Assembly: GCF_036700095.1 (NCBI RefSeq)
Contig: NZ_CP144918.1
Location: 2,543,001-2,607,000, forward strand
Reading direction: 5' to 3'
DNA: 64,000 nucleotides
Origin: Pelagerythrobacter marensis
GTDB taxonomy: Bacteria > Pseudomonadota > Alphaproteobacteria > Sphingomonadales > Sphingomonadaceae
This document shows, piece by piece, positions 55,996 through 62,598 of this stretch. The notes beneath the pieces were generated by a model. The model was not told the origin of the DNA. It made no database searches and was given only the letters and a program-made list of their open reading frames with translations. How positions within the stretch are numbered: position 1 is the first letter of the stretch; each line of letters begins with the position of its first letter. A program made the position numbers and the translations under genes.

Positions 55996-56480
55996 GCAGT
56001 CTCCATCGTCGATTCAGCGATGAGCCGCAGCGGCCGGTGGCGGTTCACGTGTTCCGCCCCACCGGTATTCGCGCAGACGGTGCAGAGATCGTCGCTGTGC
56101 CAGGCGCAGGGACCGTCGGTGCCCATGCAGGCGTCGAAATAGCTGCAGGCGCAATTGCGGCAGATCTGCGGTTCGGGGAGGGCGGCGCCCGGGCCGGCCA
56201 GGTGGAAATCGACCAGCTGCTCGTAGACGTTGGGATCGAAGGGAAAGACATTGCGCAGGATCTGCGCTTCGCAGAGCGTGAAGTGATCCCTGTCCGCCTC
56301 GGCCGCGGCGAGGCGCTGTTGCAATTGGCCGATCCGGCCGCGGACGGTTCGATGCGCGAGGATCTCCAGCGCGGCGAGGGCGCCAGATGCCTGGGCGACG
56401 CTGACACCGGCCATCGTGCGCCGTTTGCGGATGTAGGTTCCGGGTGACATCGCGGGCGATTGCGGTGCGGCGTTGACCAT
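55992..56480 (-). CDS. Cys-rich phage protein with HTH-like N-terminus
   Basis: 162 residues. Residues 12-45 (SPGTYIRKRRTMAGVSVAQA) look like a degenerate XRE HTH; then LEILAHRTVRGRIGQLQQRL is a coiled-coil helix. The C-terminus has five or more cysteines in CRNCACSYFDACMGTDGPCA and DLCTVCANTGGAEH, a zinc- or iron-sulfur-like cluster. Start at 56480 with GGGAG upstream. A role as a metal-binding regulator is plausible but unproved. Confidence 0.62.
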   Translation of the reverse strand: MVNAAPQSPAMSPGTYIRKRRTMAGVSVAQASGALAALEILAHRTVRGRIGQLQQRLAAAEADRDHFTLCEAQILRNVFPFDPNVYEQLVDFHLAGPGAALPEPQICRNCACSYFDACMGTDGPCAWHSDDLCTVCANTGGAEHVNRHRPLRLIAESTMETA

Positions 56481-56677
56481 TATCGGCTCCCGAGCAGGAC
56501 GTGAGAAATCGCTCCGGACCGCGCGGATTGCGCGCCGGTGCTGAAAGGCGGGAAAAGGAGGGGCGGGCCGGCAAAGGGTTCGGACAGGCCACCCGCCCCC
56601 AAGGATGCGGCCGCCGGCAGGAACGATCCCGCCCGGCCGCGCGGAGTATCAGGGAGGGGCGCGGGCAAGCTCCGCAT
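56480..56677 (-). CDS. Low-confidence ORF in GC-rich spacer
   Basis: Only a poor frame (MRSLPAPLPDTPRGRAGSFL and proline/serine-rich continuation) fills the 168 bases between two phage genes. It overlaps the 3' end of the next gene by about 29 bases and its stop touches the XRE-type start. Composition looks like non-coding GC-rich DNA; treat it as likely spurious. Confidence 0.15.
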   Translation of the reverse strand: MRSLPAPLPDTPRGRAGSFLPAAASLGAGGLSEPFAGPPLLFPPFSTGAQSARSGAISHVLLGSR

Positions 56678-57134
56678 TCGAAGACGCGGCTTCGAGTGCG
56701 GCAATGGCGCGGGTCAGGACGTCGCGCGCTTCGCTCGCCTCGGCCAGGGCATCGCGGTGTTCGGCAGGGCCGGCGCACGGCTTGCAAGCGCGGACGAGTG
56801 CACTGTGCGCCTCTCCGCCTTCCCTGATGACTTCGGCCGTGTGCGCGAGCAGTTCGATGCGATCGGCAAACTTGCGCACTTCCGCGAGTTCGAGGCGCGC
56901 GGCATAAGTCTCGAATATCGGGGCGCCGGCGCCGCCGTGTTCCTGGAAAGCGAGATCGAGCGTGATCGCGTGCTTCACCGGGATTTCCTCCCGACGATCG
57001 GGGTCGCCCCAGGCGCGGACGTGAGAGGATGAGAGTTCGACCAGTTCGGCCATGGCGGAATAGCCGCCGGAGATCTGCGCGGCGATGCGGACGAGCGCCT
57101 CGTCGATCGAAAGGGGGGCGCGCCGCTTGGTCAC
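56649..57134 (-). CDS. Phage protein of unknown function, 161 residues
   Basis: Starts from GTG at 57134 (MTKRRAPLSIDEALVRIAAQ) overlapping the stop of the upstream ORF (GTGA). Helical all through: GGYSAMAELVELSSSHVRAW is HTH-like, followed by DPDRREEIPVKHAITLDLAF, then coiled-coil ETYAARLELAEVRKFADRIE. This order, HTH plus helical tail, is common among phage regulators of the Cox/Cro type. No family is certain. Confidence 0.6.
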   Translation of the reverse strand: MTKRRAPLSIDEALVRIAAQISGGYSAMAELVELSSSHVRAWGDPDRREEIPVKHAITLDLAFQEHGGAGAPIFETYAARLELAEVRKFADRIELLAHTAEVIREGGEAHSALVRACKPCAGPAEHRDALAEASEARDVLTRAIAALEAASSNAELARAPP

Positions 57135-57328
57135 CGAACCTCGCCATTCGGTGATCCGCTGCCGCCCGTATGCGCGGGTGCGGCAGAGCCAGGACAGTAG
57201 CGGCGCGCCCCCGCGCCCGCGGCCTGAGAGGACACCGCGGGGATGGGTTGTGCAGTAAAGCGGGCGGACGATCGTGGCGGCGCGTCGAGCACGGGCACGA
57301 TAGGCTCGAATGGCAAGGAGCCCGTCAT
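57131..57328 (-). CDS. Small 65-residue phage ORF
   Basis: MTGSLPFEPIVPVLDAPPRS then a low-complexity tail. Its ATG overlaps the stop of the YdaS-like gene and its stop overlaps the next start, so it follows the junction pattern, yet the sequence is proline/serine/alanine-rich and unremarkable. Probably translated but of unknown role. Confidence 0.4.
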   Translation of the reverse strand: MTGSLPFEPIVPVLDAPPRSSARFTAQPIPAVSSQAAGAGARRYCPGSAAPAHTGGSGSPNGEVR

Positions 57329-57636
57329 GCGCGAACACCTTCGAGAGCCGAACTGGACCCGCCCGCCGGCGAGGAGGGGACACCGGCGGGCGGCTGCGCG
57401 GGCGAATCCTCGCGCGGATAGAGGTCGGGGCGGAGATCGTGGCGGGAGATGCCGGTGGCGGCTTCGACGTCTCGAACGTTCTCTGCCCAAATTTCGCGTT
57501 TGGCGGCCAATCGCTTTGATACGGCGCCTTGTGTCTTGCCGCACAGCTTGCCCATGGCGGTCTGTCCACCGTCGATTCTTTCGACGGCGAGCGCGAAGGC
57601 TTCTGCAGGGGAAATCGGGGTGGGAAGCGCGTTCAT
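57325..57636 (-). CDS. YdaS/Cro-like helix-turn-helix protein
   Basis: 103 residues: MNALPTPISPAEAFALAVER, then the HTH IDGGQTAMGKLCGKTQGAVS KRLAAKR (written in two parts), then a proline-rich tail. YdaS-type proteins resemble the lambda Cro repressor and are placed as the first gene of the early operon. The ATG coincides with the predicted start point of the transcript from the promoter at 57643-57671 and has no ribosome site, so the mRNA is probably leaderless. It diverges from the XRE repressor. Confidence 0.82.
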   Translation of the reverse strand: MNALPTPISPAEAFALAVERIDGGQTAMGKLCGKTQGAVSKRLAAKREIWAENVRDVEAATGISRHDLRPDLYPREDSPAQPPAGVPSSPAGGSSSALEGVRA

Positions 57637-57640
57637 GAGA

Positions 57641-57656
57641 TTTGGATATTCCCAAA
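57641..57656. promoter_or_regulatory. Operator candidate O2 of phage immunity region
   Basis: TTTGGATATTCCCAAA, a near-palindrome that shares GGGAATAT (read on the minus strand) with the larger operator 40 bases away. It covers the -10 box of the early promoter, so a bound repressor would block it. Confidence 0.5.
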
Positions 57657-57671
57657 GTATTAGCGAGTCAA
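57643..57671 (-). promoter_or_regulatory. Early (PR-like) phage promoter, leaderless
   Basis: On the minus strand TTGACT and TATCCA are separated by exactly 17 bases. The ATG of the YdaS/Cro-like gene is 6 bases after the -10, so the transcript is expected to begin at or next to the start codon. Confidence 0.6.
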
Positions 57672-57687
57672 TCCCACTCTCCATTCC

Positions 57688-57708
57688 ACCGGGAATATTT
57701 TTCCCGGT
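57688..57708. promoter_or_regulatory. Operator candidate O1 of phage immunity region
   Basis: ACCGGGAA-TATTT-TTCCCGGT, a perfect 8+8 inverted repeat that ends one base before the repressor start codon. Its half-site recurs at 57641-57656. It is likely bound by the repressor for self-control. Confidence 0.65.
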
Positions 57709-58131
57709 ATGGGCTGTCACGTGAGTGTAACTGCGGTCAGACTGACCGAGGCCATGCGTCTCAGGTCGACCGACCAGTCAGAGCTCGCGCGAGAAATCGG
57801 CGTTACGCAGGGCGCGATCAGCAAGATCGTCTTGGGCAAGACGGCGAACTCTCGCTTGCTGCCACGGATTGCGTCACATCTTGGTGTCTCGCTTCCATGG
57901 TTGCTTGGCGAGAGCGAGCACATGGAGGGGGACAGCGAGGCACCGCTTTCGAGCGCCGAGCGTGACTGGGTGGAAGCTATGCGCGCTCTGGATCCGGATG
58001 ATCGGAAGGCGGTATTGAGACTTACGCGCTCGTTGGCCCGACGCGTCCGCCAGAGCACCCTTCATGACAATCGCGACGCATACAGGGGGGAACAAGACAT
58101 TGGATTCGGAGGGCCGACCAAAGGGGCCTAA
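57709..58131 (+). CDS. XRE/CI-type prophage repressor
   Basis: 140 residues. The HTH lies in SELAREIGVTQGAISKIVLG (residues about 24-43), followed by LLPRIASHLGVSLPWLLGES, which is typical of short CI-like repressors; the C-terminal part DPDDRKAVLRLTRSLARRVR is a dimerisation helix. There is no peptidase domain, so RecA-driven self-cleavage is unlikely. It has the opposite orientation to the Cro-like gene with a palindromic operator in between. The start could be ATG 57709 or GTG 57724. Confidence 0.82.
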   Translation: MGCHVSVTAVRLTEAMRLRSTDQSELAREIGVTQGAISKIVLGKTANSRLLPRIASHLGVSLPWLLGESEHMEGDSEAPLSSAERDWVEAMRALDPDDRKAVLRLTRSLARRVRQSTLHDNRDAYRGEQDIGFGGPTKGA

Positions 58132-58600
58132 TTGGTTCAAGATCGGTTGCCTGGGCTTCGCCGGCTTCATCGCTGCGGCAATAGCGTTGAACGTAATCCA
58201 CAACATCGTTGATCCAGAGGGGTACGCCGAGCAGCAACGGGTCGCGAAGGCGAAGCGTGCTTCTCAAGATGAGTGGAAGGCTGCAGTAGCTGGCTCGTCC
58301 GAAGATACTGCAACATCCGATGAGATCGCAGACCGCCAAAAGGGTCTGCATTGCCTCTCGGACTGGGACGGCTCCAACCGGAGCACTGTCCGCCAGGTGA
58401 AGGACAGGATGCGAAACCCCAGCAGCTTCGAACACGTCGAAACCGAGATCTATGGCAATGACAACGGAGAGCATGGTCTTTGGATGACGTTCCGCGCCGA
58501 GAACGGGTTTGGCGGGATGAACGTCGAGCGGATTTATGCTCGCGTCGACCATGAAACCTGCGAGGCCAGGCTGCTCCCGGGCGGACCAGGTAGCGGATAA
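58100..58600 (+). CDS. Membrane-anchored phage protein next to repressor
   Basis: 166 residues if started at the TTG at 58100, which has GGGGGGAA upstream; an ATG at 58064 lies inside the repressor gene. A single transmembrane helix (KIGCLGFAGFIAAAIALNVI) is followed by an exported domain of about 130 residues with CLSDWDGSNRSTVRQVKDRM and NPSSFEHVETEIY; two cysteines could form a disulfide. Co-transcribed with the repressor it is expected in the lysogen, so superinfection exclusion or host-surface change is a reasonable guess. Base composition is AT-richer than neighbours. Confidence 0.65.
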   Translation: MDSEGRPKGPNWFKIGCLGFAGFIAAAIALNVIHNIVDPEGYAEQQRVAKAKRASQDEWKAAVAGSSEDTATSDEIADRQKGLHCLSDWDGSNRSTVRQVKDRMRNPSSFEHVETEIYGNDNGEHGLWMTFRAENGFGGMNVERIYARVDHETCEARLLPGGPGSG

Positions 58601-58644
58601 TCCGGGGGTATCGGCGGGGGTATCATTGCTGTCCCTAATCCTGG

Positions 58645-58666
58645 AGATACGCGCGCGCGCGCGTAT
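58645..58666. repeat. 22-base perfect palindrome with alternating GC
   Basis: AGATAC-GCGCGCGCGC-GTATCT, located in the 159-base gene-free space between two phage accessory genes. Two GGGGGTATC copies lie just upstream (58604-58630). It could be a terminator, a protein site or Z-DNA-prone element; no T run follows. Confidence 0.7.
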
Positions 58667-58759
58667 CTGCACCGCGATCGCGGCGGAGGGAGTATCCGCC
58701 GCGGTCAAACTGCTGCTATTGGGCGACCCAAATGCCGATCATCACACTGGAGGTTTAAA

Positions 58760-58960
58760 ATGACTTGGGAAGCATATCTTCGCAAACAGCGGAAGCTGAA
58801 GCTTGAACAGATCGACGCTATGACCACCTCGAACTTGGAAGTTAGGATCGTCAGAAACGGAGAGACGAGGGATATCACGCACGAATCGCTGGAACGTGAG
58901 AAGCAGGATGTGGCTGAAATCGAGGAGATACTTGCGAGCGAAGGTGTCCAGTTCGACTAA
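58760..58960 (+). CDS. Small 66-residue phage protein
   Basis: MTWEAYLRKQRKLKLEQIDA MTTSNLEVRIVRNGETR (two parts): an acidic/basic amphipathic N-terminus, a short beta hairpin, and an acidic C-terminal helix. It has GGAGG 7 bases before the ATG. No family known. It is AT-richer than the flanking host genes, as are its neighbours. Confidence 0.6.
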   Translation: MTWEAYLRKQRKLKLEQIDAMTTSNLEVRIVRNGETRDITHESLEREKQDVAEIEEILASEGVQFD

Positions 58961-58994
58961 GCCGAGTCCTAAGATCGGCATTGCAATTCGAGGC

Positions 58995-59201
58995 TTAGGC
59001 ATCTGACCTAGCCCCGATTTCGTAACCTTTCGCCCAAAGGCGCTCCAAAACGGCACGCGCCAAGTGGCGGCTTTCCTCATTGGACTTCATTTGCTGGTCC
59101 CACTGTGAGCCATCACCCGTATCGGGAAAGTCCAGGTTCGCCGTTTGAATGGCACTGGCGATCAGCTCAAAGACTTCGTTGTCCACCTTCTCGTCAGCCA
59201 T
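58995..59201 (-). CDS. Small 68-residue phage protein
   Basis: MADEKVDNEVFELIASAIQT ANLDFPDTGDGSQWDQQMKS, mostly helical. GGAGGCAGG lies directly before the ATG. It is the only minus-strand gene in the right arm. No family recognised. Confidence 0.6.
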   Translation of the reverse strand: MADEKVDNEVFELIASAIQTANLDFPDTGDGSQWDQQMKSNEESRHLARAVLERLWAKGYEIGARSDA

Positions 59202-59349
59202 CCTGCCTCCATGCTTCGCGCTAAGCATAACATGGGAACGGCTCGACCGAACGTCAAATTTCAAACGGAGACACTACGCCCTTTGATCTTTAGGAGGCTC
59301 CGCAGCGTTGAGACTGGAATTCCAGCAGATTCCCGCTATGTTCCCGTGA

Positions 59350-59811
59350 ATGGGGGGCGACGGGGCGCAAGTGGGCCGATCGCCGAACATCGATGCGAGT
59401 GAGCCGCCGCGGCTCGCACCCGAGATGGCGAGTTTCCGCCTGCTCGTGCTCGCTTTCGTGCGCGAGTACATCGAGACCTATAGTGTCAGCCCGAGCCAGG
59501 GCGAGATTGTCAACGCACTCGACACCACGCGCACCCGGGTGCGGGATGCGCTGCGCAGCCTGGCGAAGGATGGCCTCCTGCTGCGTTCGCCAGGCCCGCG
59601 GGGGCTGAAACTGCCATCCACACGCGACGAGGCTCTGCGACAGCTGCGCGAGCTCGGCTGGACGATCGATCCGGAGGGCGCGCGTGTTCATGGTCCCCCG
59701 TCCGAAACGGGCGGCCGGAATTCCCCCCTGCAGGATCCGATCGTGCTCGACTATCCCGAATCCGGGGCGTTGGACGGAGACAGCGATGGCAACGAGGTCG
59801 ATCAGCCCTGA
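59350..59811 (+). CDS. MarR/LexA-like winged-helix phage regulator
   Basis: 153 residues. After a flexible N-terminus a wHTH reads VREYIETYSVSPSQGEIVNA then LDTTRTRVRDALRSLAKDGL, as in MarR/LexA DNA-binding domains, followed by LLLRSPGPRGLKLP as wing. The C-terminal part is acidic and serine-rich. The ATG at 59350 has no clear ribosome site; a GTG at 59371 is an alternative. It overlaps the next gene by 26 bases. Confidence 0.6.
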   Translation: MGGDGAQVGRSPNIDASEPPRLAPEMASFRLLVLAFVREYIETYSVSPSQGEIVNALDTTRTRVRDALRSLAKDGLLLRSPGPRGLKLPSTRDEALRQLRELGWTIDPEGARVHGPPSETGGRNSPLQDPIVLDYPESGALDGDSDGNEVDQP

Positions 59812-60436
59812 GGGCAAGCGCCTGGCGGTAGCGCGCCAGCAGCGGCGCGAAGCGATCCACACGAACTGGAAGAGGCTGCACCCGGCGCTCGCCCGAGACG
59901 AAAAGCGATTGCGGCAGGAAAATCGGGCTAAGCAGCGCGAGTTCGGACACAAGCAGAACGGAACGGTCGAGACGCACCAGAAGGCCGCTCGAGTGCAACA
60001 GGGCTCACTCATGAGAATGTATGAGGCGGGACAGCTCACAATCGAGCAGCTGGCCAGCAGTCAATCGATCCGGTCGGTGGCAGAGCGGATCGGCGCCGAC
60101 GTCGGAATCGGCACGGTCAGCCTCGAGACACGCGTTGACCAGGGCCGACCGCATGATGGCGGGTTCTTCGAACGACTGGGCGCGGTGCGTGCTGAGGTCG
60201 CTTACGGCCGATGGCGCGCCTCCATCGCGCGCAAGCGCGGCGGCGCGGCACCGGTGCTGGCGATGATCGTCGACGACATGAGCTGTAGCGAGGCCGCGCG
60301 GCTGTTCCGGATGCGCAAAGAGACAGCCCGAACGCGGCTGCGCGACGCGCTGAATCTATGGCCGGATTATATCGGGAAAGCCTGCGACGAGATCGACGAA
60401 GCGACGATGCTGGCGGCGCAGGCGGGCATCCTCTGA
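59786..60436 (+). CDS. Phage HTH regulator, possible late activator
   Basis: 216 residues starting MATRSISPEGKRLAVARQQR after GGAGACAGCG. The C-terminal domain VLAMIVDDMSCSEAARLFRM then RKETARTRLRDALNLWPDY has sigma-region-4-like HTH spacing; the N-terminal part is basic and coiled. It sits just before a terminator and the packaging genes, the position of an antiterminator or late-gene activator in lambda-like phages. That role is inference from position and the HTH. Confidence 0.55.
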   Translation: MATRSISPEGKRLAVARQQRREAIHTNWKRLHPALARDEKRLRQENRAKQREFGHKQNGTVETHQKAARVQQGSLMRMYEAGQLTIEQLASSQSIRSVAERIGADVGIGTVSLETRVDQGRPHDGGFFERLGAVRAEVAYGRWRASIARKRGGAAPVLAMIVDDMSCSEAARLFRMRKETARTRLRDALNLWPDYIGKACDEIDEATMLAAQAGIL

Positions 60437-60553
60437 CGAAGAAAAATCCGCTCAGCCCAAATTCCACCCTGCCGAAATGTGACCGAATCGGCCTATTTCG
60501 ACCCCGCGACAATTGCGTCCATCGGCCTCCTGGCCCTCTGCGCAATACCCGAG

Positions 60554-60595
60554 AAGCCCGTGCCCCCATCCTGCCCCGGGGAGCGCGGGCTTTTT
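60554..60595 (+). terminator. Phage terminator before packaging genes
   Basis: AAGCCCG (60554-60560) pairs with CGGGCTT (60586-60592), with an inner GC stem and a T-run. It separates the regulator genes from the late plus-strand genes, so read-through or antitermination would be required unless a second promoter lies within 60437-60618. Confidence 0.75.
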
Positions 60596-60618
60596 CATAT
60601 CCGAAGGAGAAGCGCCCC

Positions 60619-60825
60619 ATGCGAATGGCTGCAGCTCCCCGATCGCAAACAATTCGGCCGACACTCGAGCAGCTGCTCGACGAGCAGGTCGATGCGCTGG
60701 ACAGCGTCATGGCCGAGGTACGTCTCGGTATCCGAAACCAGCGCCACTACGACGATTTGGAAGAGCGGGCAGGCGCGATTGGCGCCGAGATCCGCGGCGC
60801 GTTCCGTGAGGGACGGCGCGCGTGA
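60619..60825 (+). CDS. Small 68-residue phage protein
   Basis: MRMAAAPRSQTIRPTLEQLL DEQVDALDSVMAEVRLGIRN: a single long helix with LEQLLDEQVDALDSVMAEVR heptads. GAAGGAGA precedes the ATG. It overlaps the next ORF (GTGA). No family known. Confidence 0.55.
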   Translation: MRMAAAPRSQTIRPTLEQLLDEQVDALDSVMAEVRLGIRNQRHYDDLEERAGAIGAEIRGAFREGRRA

Positions 60826-60992
60826 TCGACCTCGGCAAGCTCGAGCAAACGCTGGCGGACGCTGAAGGCGGTCGACCGGTCACCGTAACGCCCGCCTGGT
60901 TACGCCAGGTCCTCGAGGAGCTTCGCGCCGGCCGAGATGCCGCGGCGCGCTCCGGGCAGGTATTCGGCCTGCCTGAGGGCACAATCCTGTGA
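60822..60992 (+). CDS. Small 56-residue phage protein
   Basis: Starts GTG (MIDLGKLEQTLADAEGGRPV) overlapping the previous stop and ends overlapping the next GTG. It contains TPAWLRQVLEELRAGRDAAA, a short helical stretch. Function unknown; kept because of the precise junctions. Confidence 0.45.
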   Translation: MIDLGKLEQTLADAEGGRPVTVTPAWLRQVLEELRAGRDAAARSGQVFGLPEGTIL

Positions 60993-61336
60993 CAGGTCCG
61001 AGCTTCGACCCCGCGATCGGCCGCAAGGTGTTGGCCGACCGCAGGTTGATCGAGCAGCTGCTCGCGCTTGCCGGCGGTGCCGGCCGCATGGCCTGGCACA
61101 GTCAGCGCAAATGGCAGAGCGGCACGTTCCGTGGCGCGCGTCACCAGATGTGCGTCGAGTTCGAGGGCCTAGCCGAGATCGAAGGCGGTGAACGGCTGAT
61201 CGCCGGCCTGTCCATTCGCCATTTCGCGGTGCCTGGTGTGACGGTGGTCGAGGCGCAGGTGACCGAAAGCAAGCACGTCGCCCAACCGCCGCACCTCACG
61301 GTGACGGCCGAACTGCTCACGCTCGAGGAGGATTGA
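60989..61336 (+). CDS. Phage protein of unknown function, 115 residues
   Basis: MTGPSFDPAIGRKVLADRRL IEQLLALAGGAGRMAWHSQR. A beta-rich C-terminal half (ERLIAGLSIRHFAVPGVTVV EAQVTESKHV) is likely a small fold. The start is a GTG overlapping the preceding stop, and its stop overlaps the gam gene start (TGATG). No family recognised. Confidence 0.5.
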   Translation: MTGPSFDPAIGRKVLADRRLIEQLLALAGGAGRMAWHSQRKWQSGTFRGARHQMCVEFEGLAEIEGGERLIAGLSIRHFAVPGVTVVEAQVTESKHVAQPPHLTVTAELLTLEED

Positions 61337-61854
61337 TGGACACCATTCGCCAACCCCGCACGGTCGAGCAGGCCACAGCCCTGTGCGAGAAGCTCGCCGT
61401 CCTCGAGGGCCAGATCGCCGACATCGAGTCCGACCGTCAGGATTCGATCGCCGCGATCAATGCGCGCGCCGACACGGCCGCCAACGATCTGATCGCGCAG
61501 CGCGATGTGATCGCCGAAAAGCTCGAGCCCTGGTGGAAGAAGGCAGGCAAGGCGCTCCTCGACGGCAAGCGTAAGTCGATCGAGCTCGGCGGGTGTGTCA
61601 TTGGCACGACAGCAACGCGCAAGTCGCTGGCGATCGCCGGGGATGAAAGCGCAGTGGTCGAGCTCATGCGCGGTCTGCGCTGGGCCAAGCCCTTCCTGCG
61701 CGAGAAATGGTCGATCGACCGTGCTGCAACGCTGAAGGCGCTAGACGGCAAGCACAAGCCCAAGCTCGTGGAGCTCGGCTTCGACGAGGCAGGCGGCGAA
61801 GACAGGTTCTTCGTAAAGCGTGCCGAGCAGGCCGGAACGAGGAGCGGCCAATGA
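61336..61854 (+). CDS. gam: Host-nuclease inhibitor Gam-like protein
   Basis: 172 residues of the Mu Gam / DNA-end-binding family. Two coiled-coil helices (AVLEGQIADIESDRQDSIAA and DLIAQRDVIAEKLEPWWKKA) are followed by the characteristic LGGCVIGTTATRKSLAIAGD and KPFLREKWSIDRAATLKALD. Gam binds double-strand ends and protects phage DNA from RecBCD/AddAB. The host addAB genes are in the same window at 38.7-45.2 kb. Start ATG 61336 (TTG 61333 possible). Confidence 0.85.
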   Translation: MDTIRQPRTVEQATALCEKLAVLEGQIADIESDRQDSIAAINARADTAANDLIAQRDVIAEKLEPWWKKAGKALLDGKRKSIELGGCVIGTTATRKSLAIAGDESAVVELMRGLRWAKPFLREKWSIDRAATLKALDGKHKPKLVELGFDEAGGEDRFFVKRAEQAGTRSGQ

Positions 61855-62084
61855 AGCTGTCGATGCTGCCCATCGTGCGACGCACAGCGGAGGCGCTCGG
61901 TCGGATCGACGCCGACATCGGCATCGTAGAGAGCGATCTGTTCGATATCACCTTCGCCGGCCGATACCAGGACGACGCCCTGAAGGCCGCTGCCAAGGCT
62001 GCAATTCTCGCCGAGCTCCGCGGCCGCAAGGCCTCGCTCGAGCGGGACCTCCAGAACTACGGCGTCGAGGTCTGCGACGGCTGA
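61851..62084 (+). CDS. Small 77-residue phage protein
   Basis: MKLSMLPIVRRTAEALGRID ADIGIVESDLFDITFAGRYQ, then a helical C-terminus. ATGA junction with gam and TGATG with the HNH gene. Function unknown. Confidence 0.55.
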   Translation: MKLSMLPIVRRTAEALGRIDADIGIVESDLFDITFAGRYQDDALKAAAKAAILAELRGRKASLERDLQNYGVEVCDG

Positions 62085-62449
62085 TGCCGATGCGACCGCC
62101 AGTCTTCCGCCCGCCGGGCTGGCGTGAGCGAAAGCCGTGGCAACTGCAGGATGGCCGCAAGGATCGCCGCAAGCGCGGGCGTGCCGGCATGCGTGATCGC
62201 GCGCAGGTTCTGGCCGAGGAGCCGTTCTGCAGGCTCTGTCTGGCCGCAGGGCTCCATGTGCGTGCCACGGTGGTCGACCACATCATCCCGCTCGCCTGGG
62301 GCGGCAGCGACGAGCGTTGGAACAAGCAGGCTCTCTGCACCGCTTGCCACGATGCCAAGTCGGCCGCTGAGCGAAAGAACGGCCCGCCGGCCGACATCGC
62401 GCGGCGATTGGCGAAGCTTAAGGCGGATTGGTTGGCGTCGACGAGCTGA
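62084..62449 (+). CDS. HNH endonuclease
   Basis: 121 residues. HNH core: CRLCLAAGLHVRATVVDHII PLAWGGSDERWNKQALCTAC HDAKS (three pieces), giving the zinc CxxC pairs and catalytic H. It sits just before the terminase genes; HNH proteins there assist cos cleavage in many siphophages. The ATG overlaps the previous stop. Confidence 0.9.
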   Translation: MPMRPPVFRPPGWRERKPWQLQDGRKDRRKRGRAGMRDRAQVLAEEPFCRLCLAAGLHVRATVVDHIIPLAWGGSDERWNKQALCTACHDAKSAAERKNGPPADIARRLAKLKADWLASTS

Positions 62450-62498
62450 GGCCTCGCGAGTTCGGCCCCCGGGGGGAGGGTCGATTTCGCGAGGCCTC
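62448..62498. repeat. 12-base inverted repeat, possible cos region
   Basis: GAGGCCTCGCGA (62448-62459) and TCGCGAGGCCTC (62487-62498) form a perfect inverted repeat around a GC-rich CCCCCGGGGG core between the HNH and terminase small subunit genes. That is a common position of cos in this phage class. The 149-base gene-free stretch 62450-62598 holds no other clear signal. Confidence 0.45.
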
Positions 62499-62500
62499 TC
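62484..62500 (+). repeat. 17-base direct repeat, copy 2
   Basis: ATTTCGCGAGGCCTCTC, same as 51528-51544. Here it forms the right arm of the inverted repeat near the terminase genes. Confidence 0.75.
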
Positions 62501-62598
62501 GCCCGGACACCGACGCTTTAATCAGATTCTCGCGCGGGCGATTTCAAAGGTGAAAAAGTTCGAGCCTCGGAGCAAGGGGCGAGGGGAGGGCTGGCGCG

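Noticed and set aside
56014-57147. A 377-codon minus-strand frame in the phage left arm
   Set aside because: It lies in a different frame from the coupled small genes and is arginine/proline-rich, without any domain.
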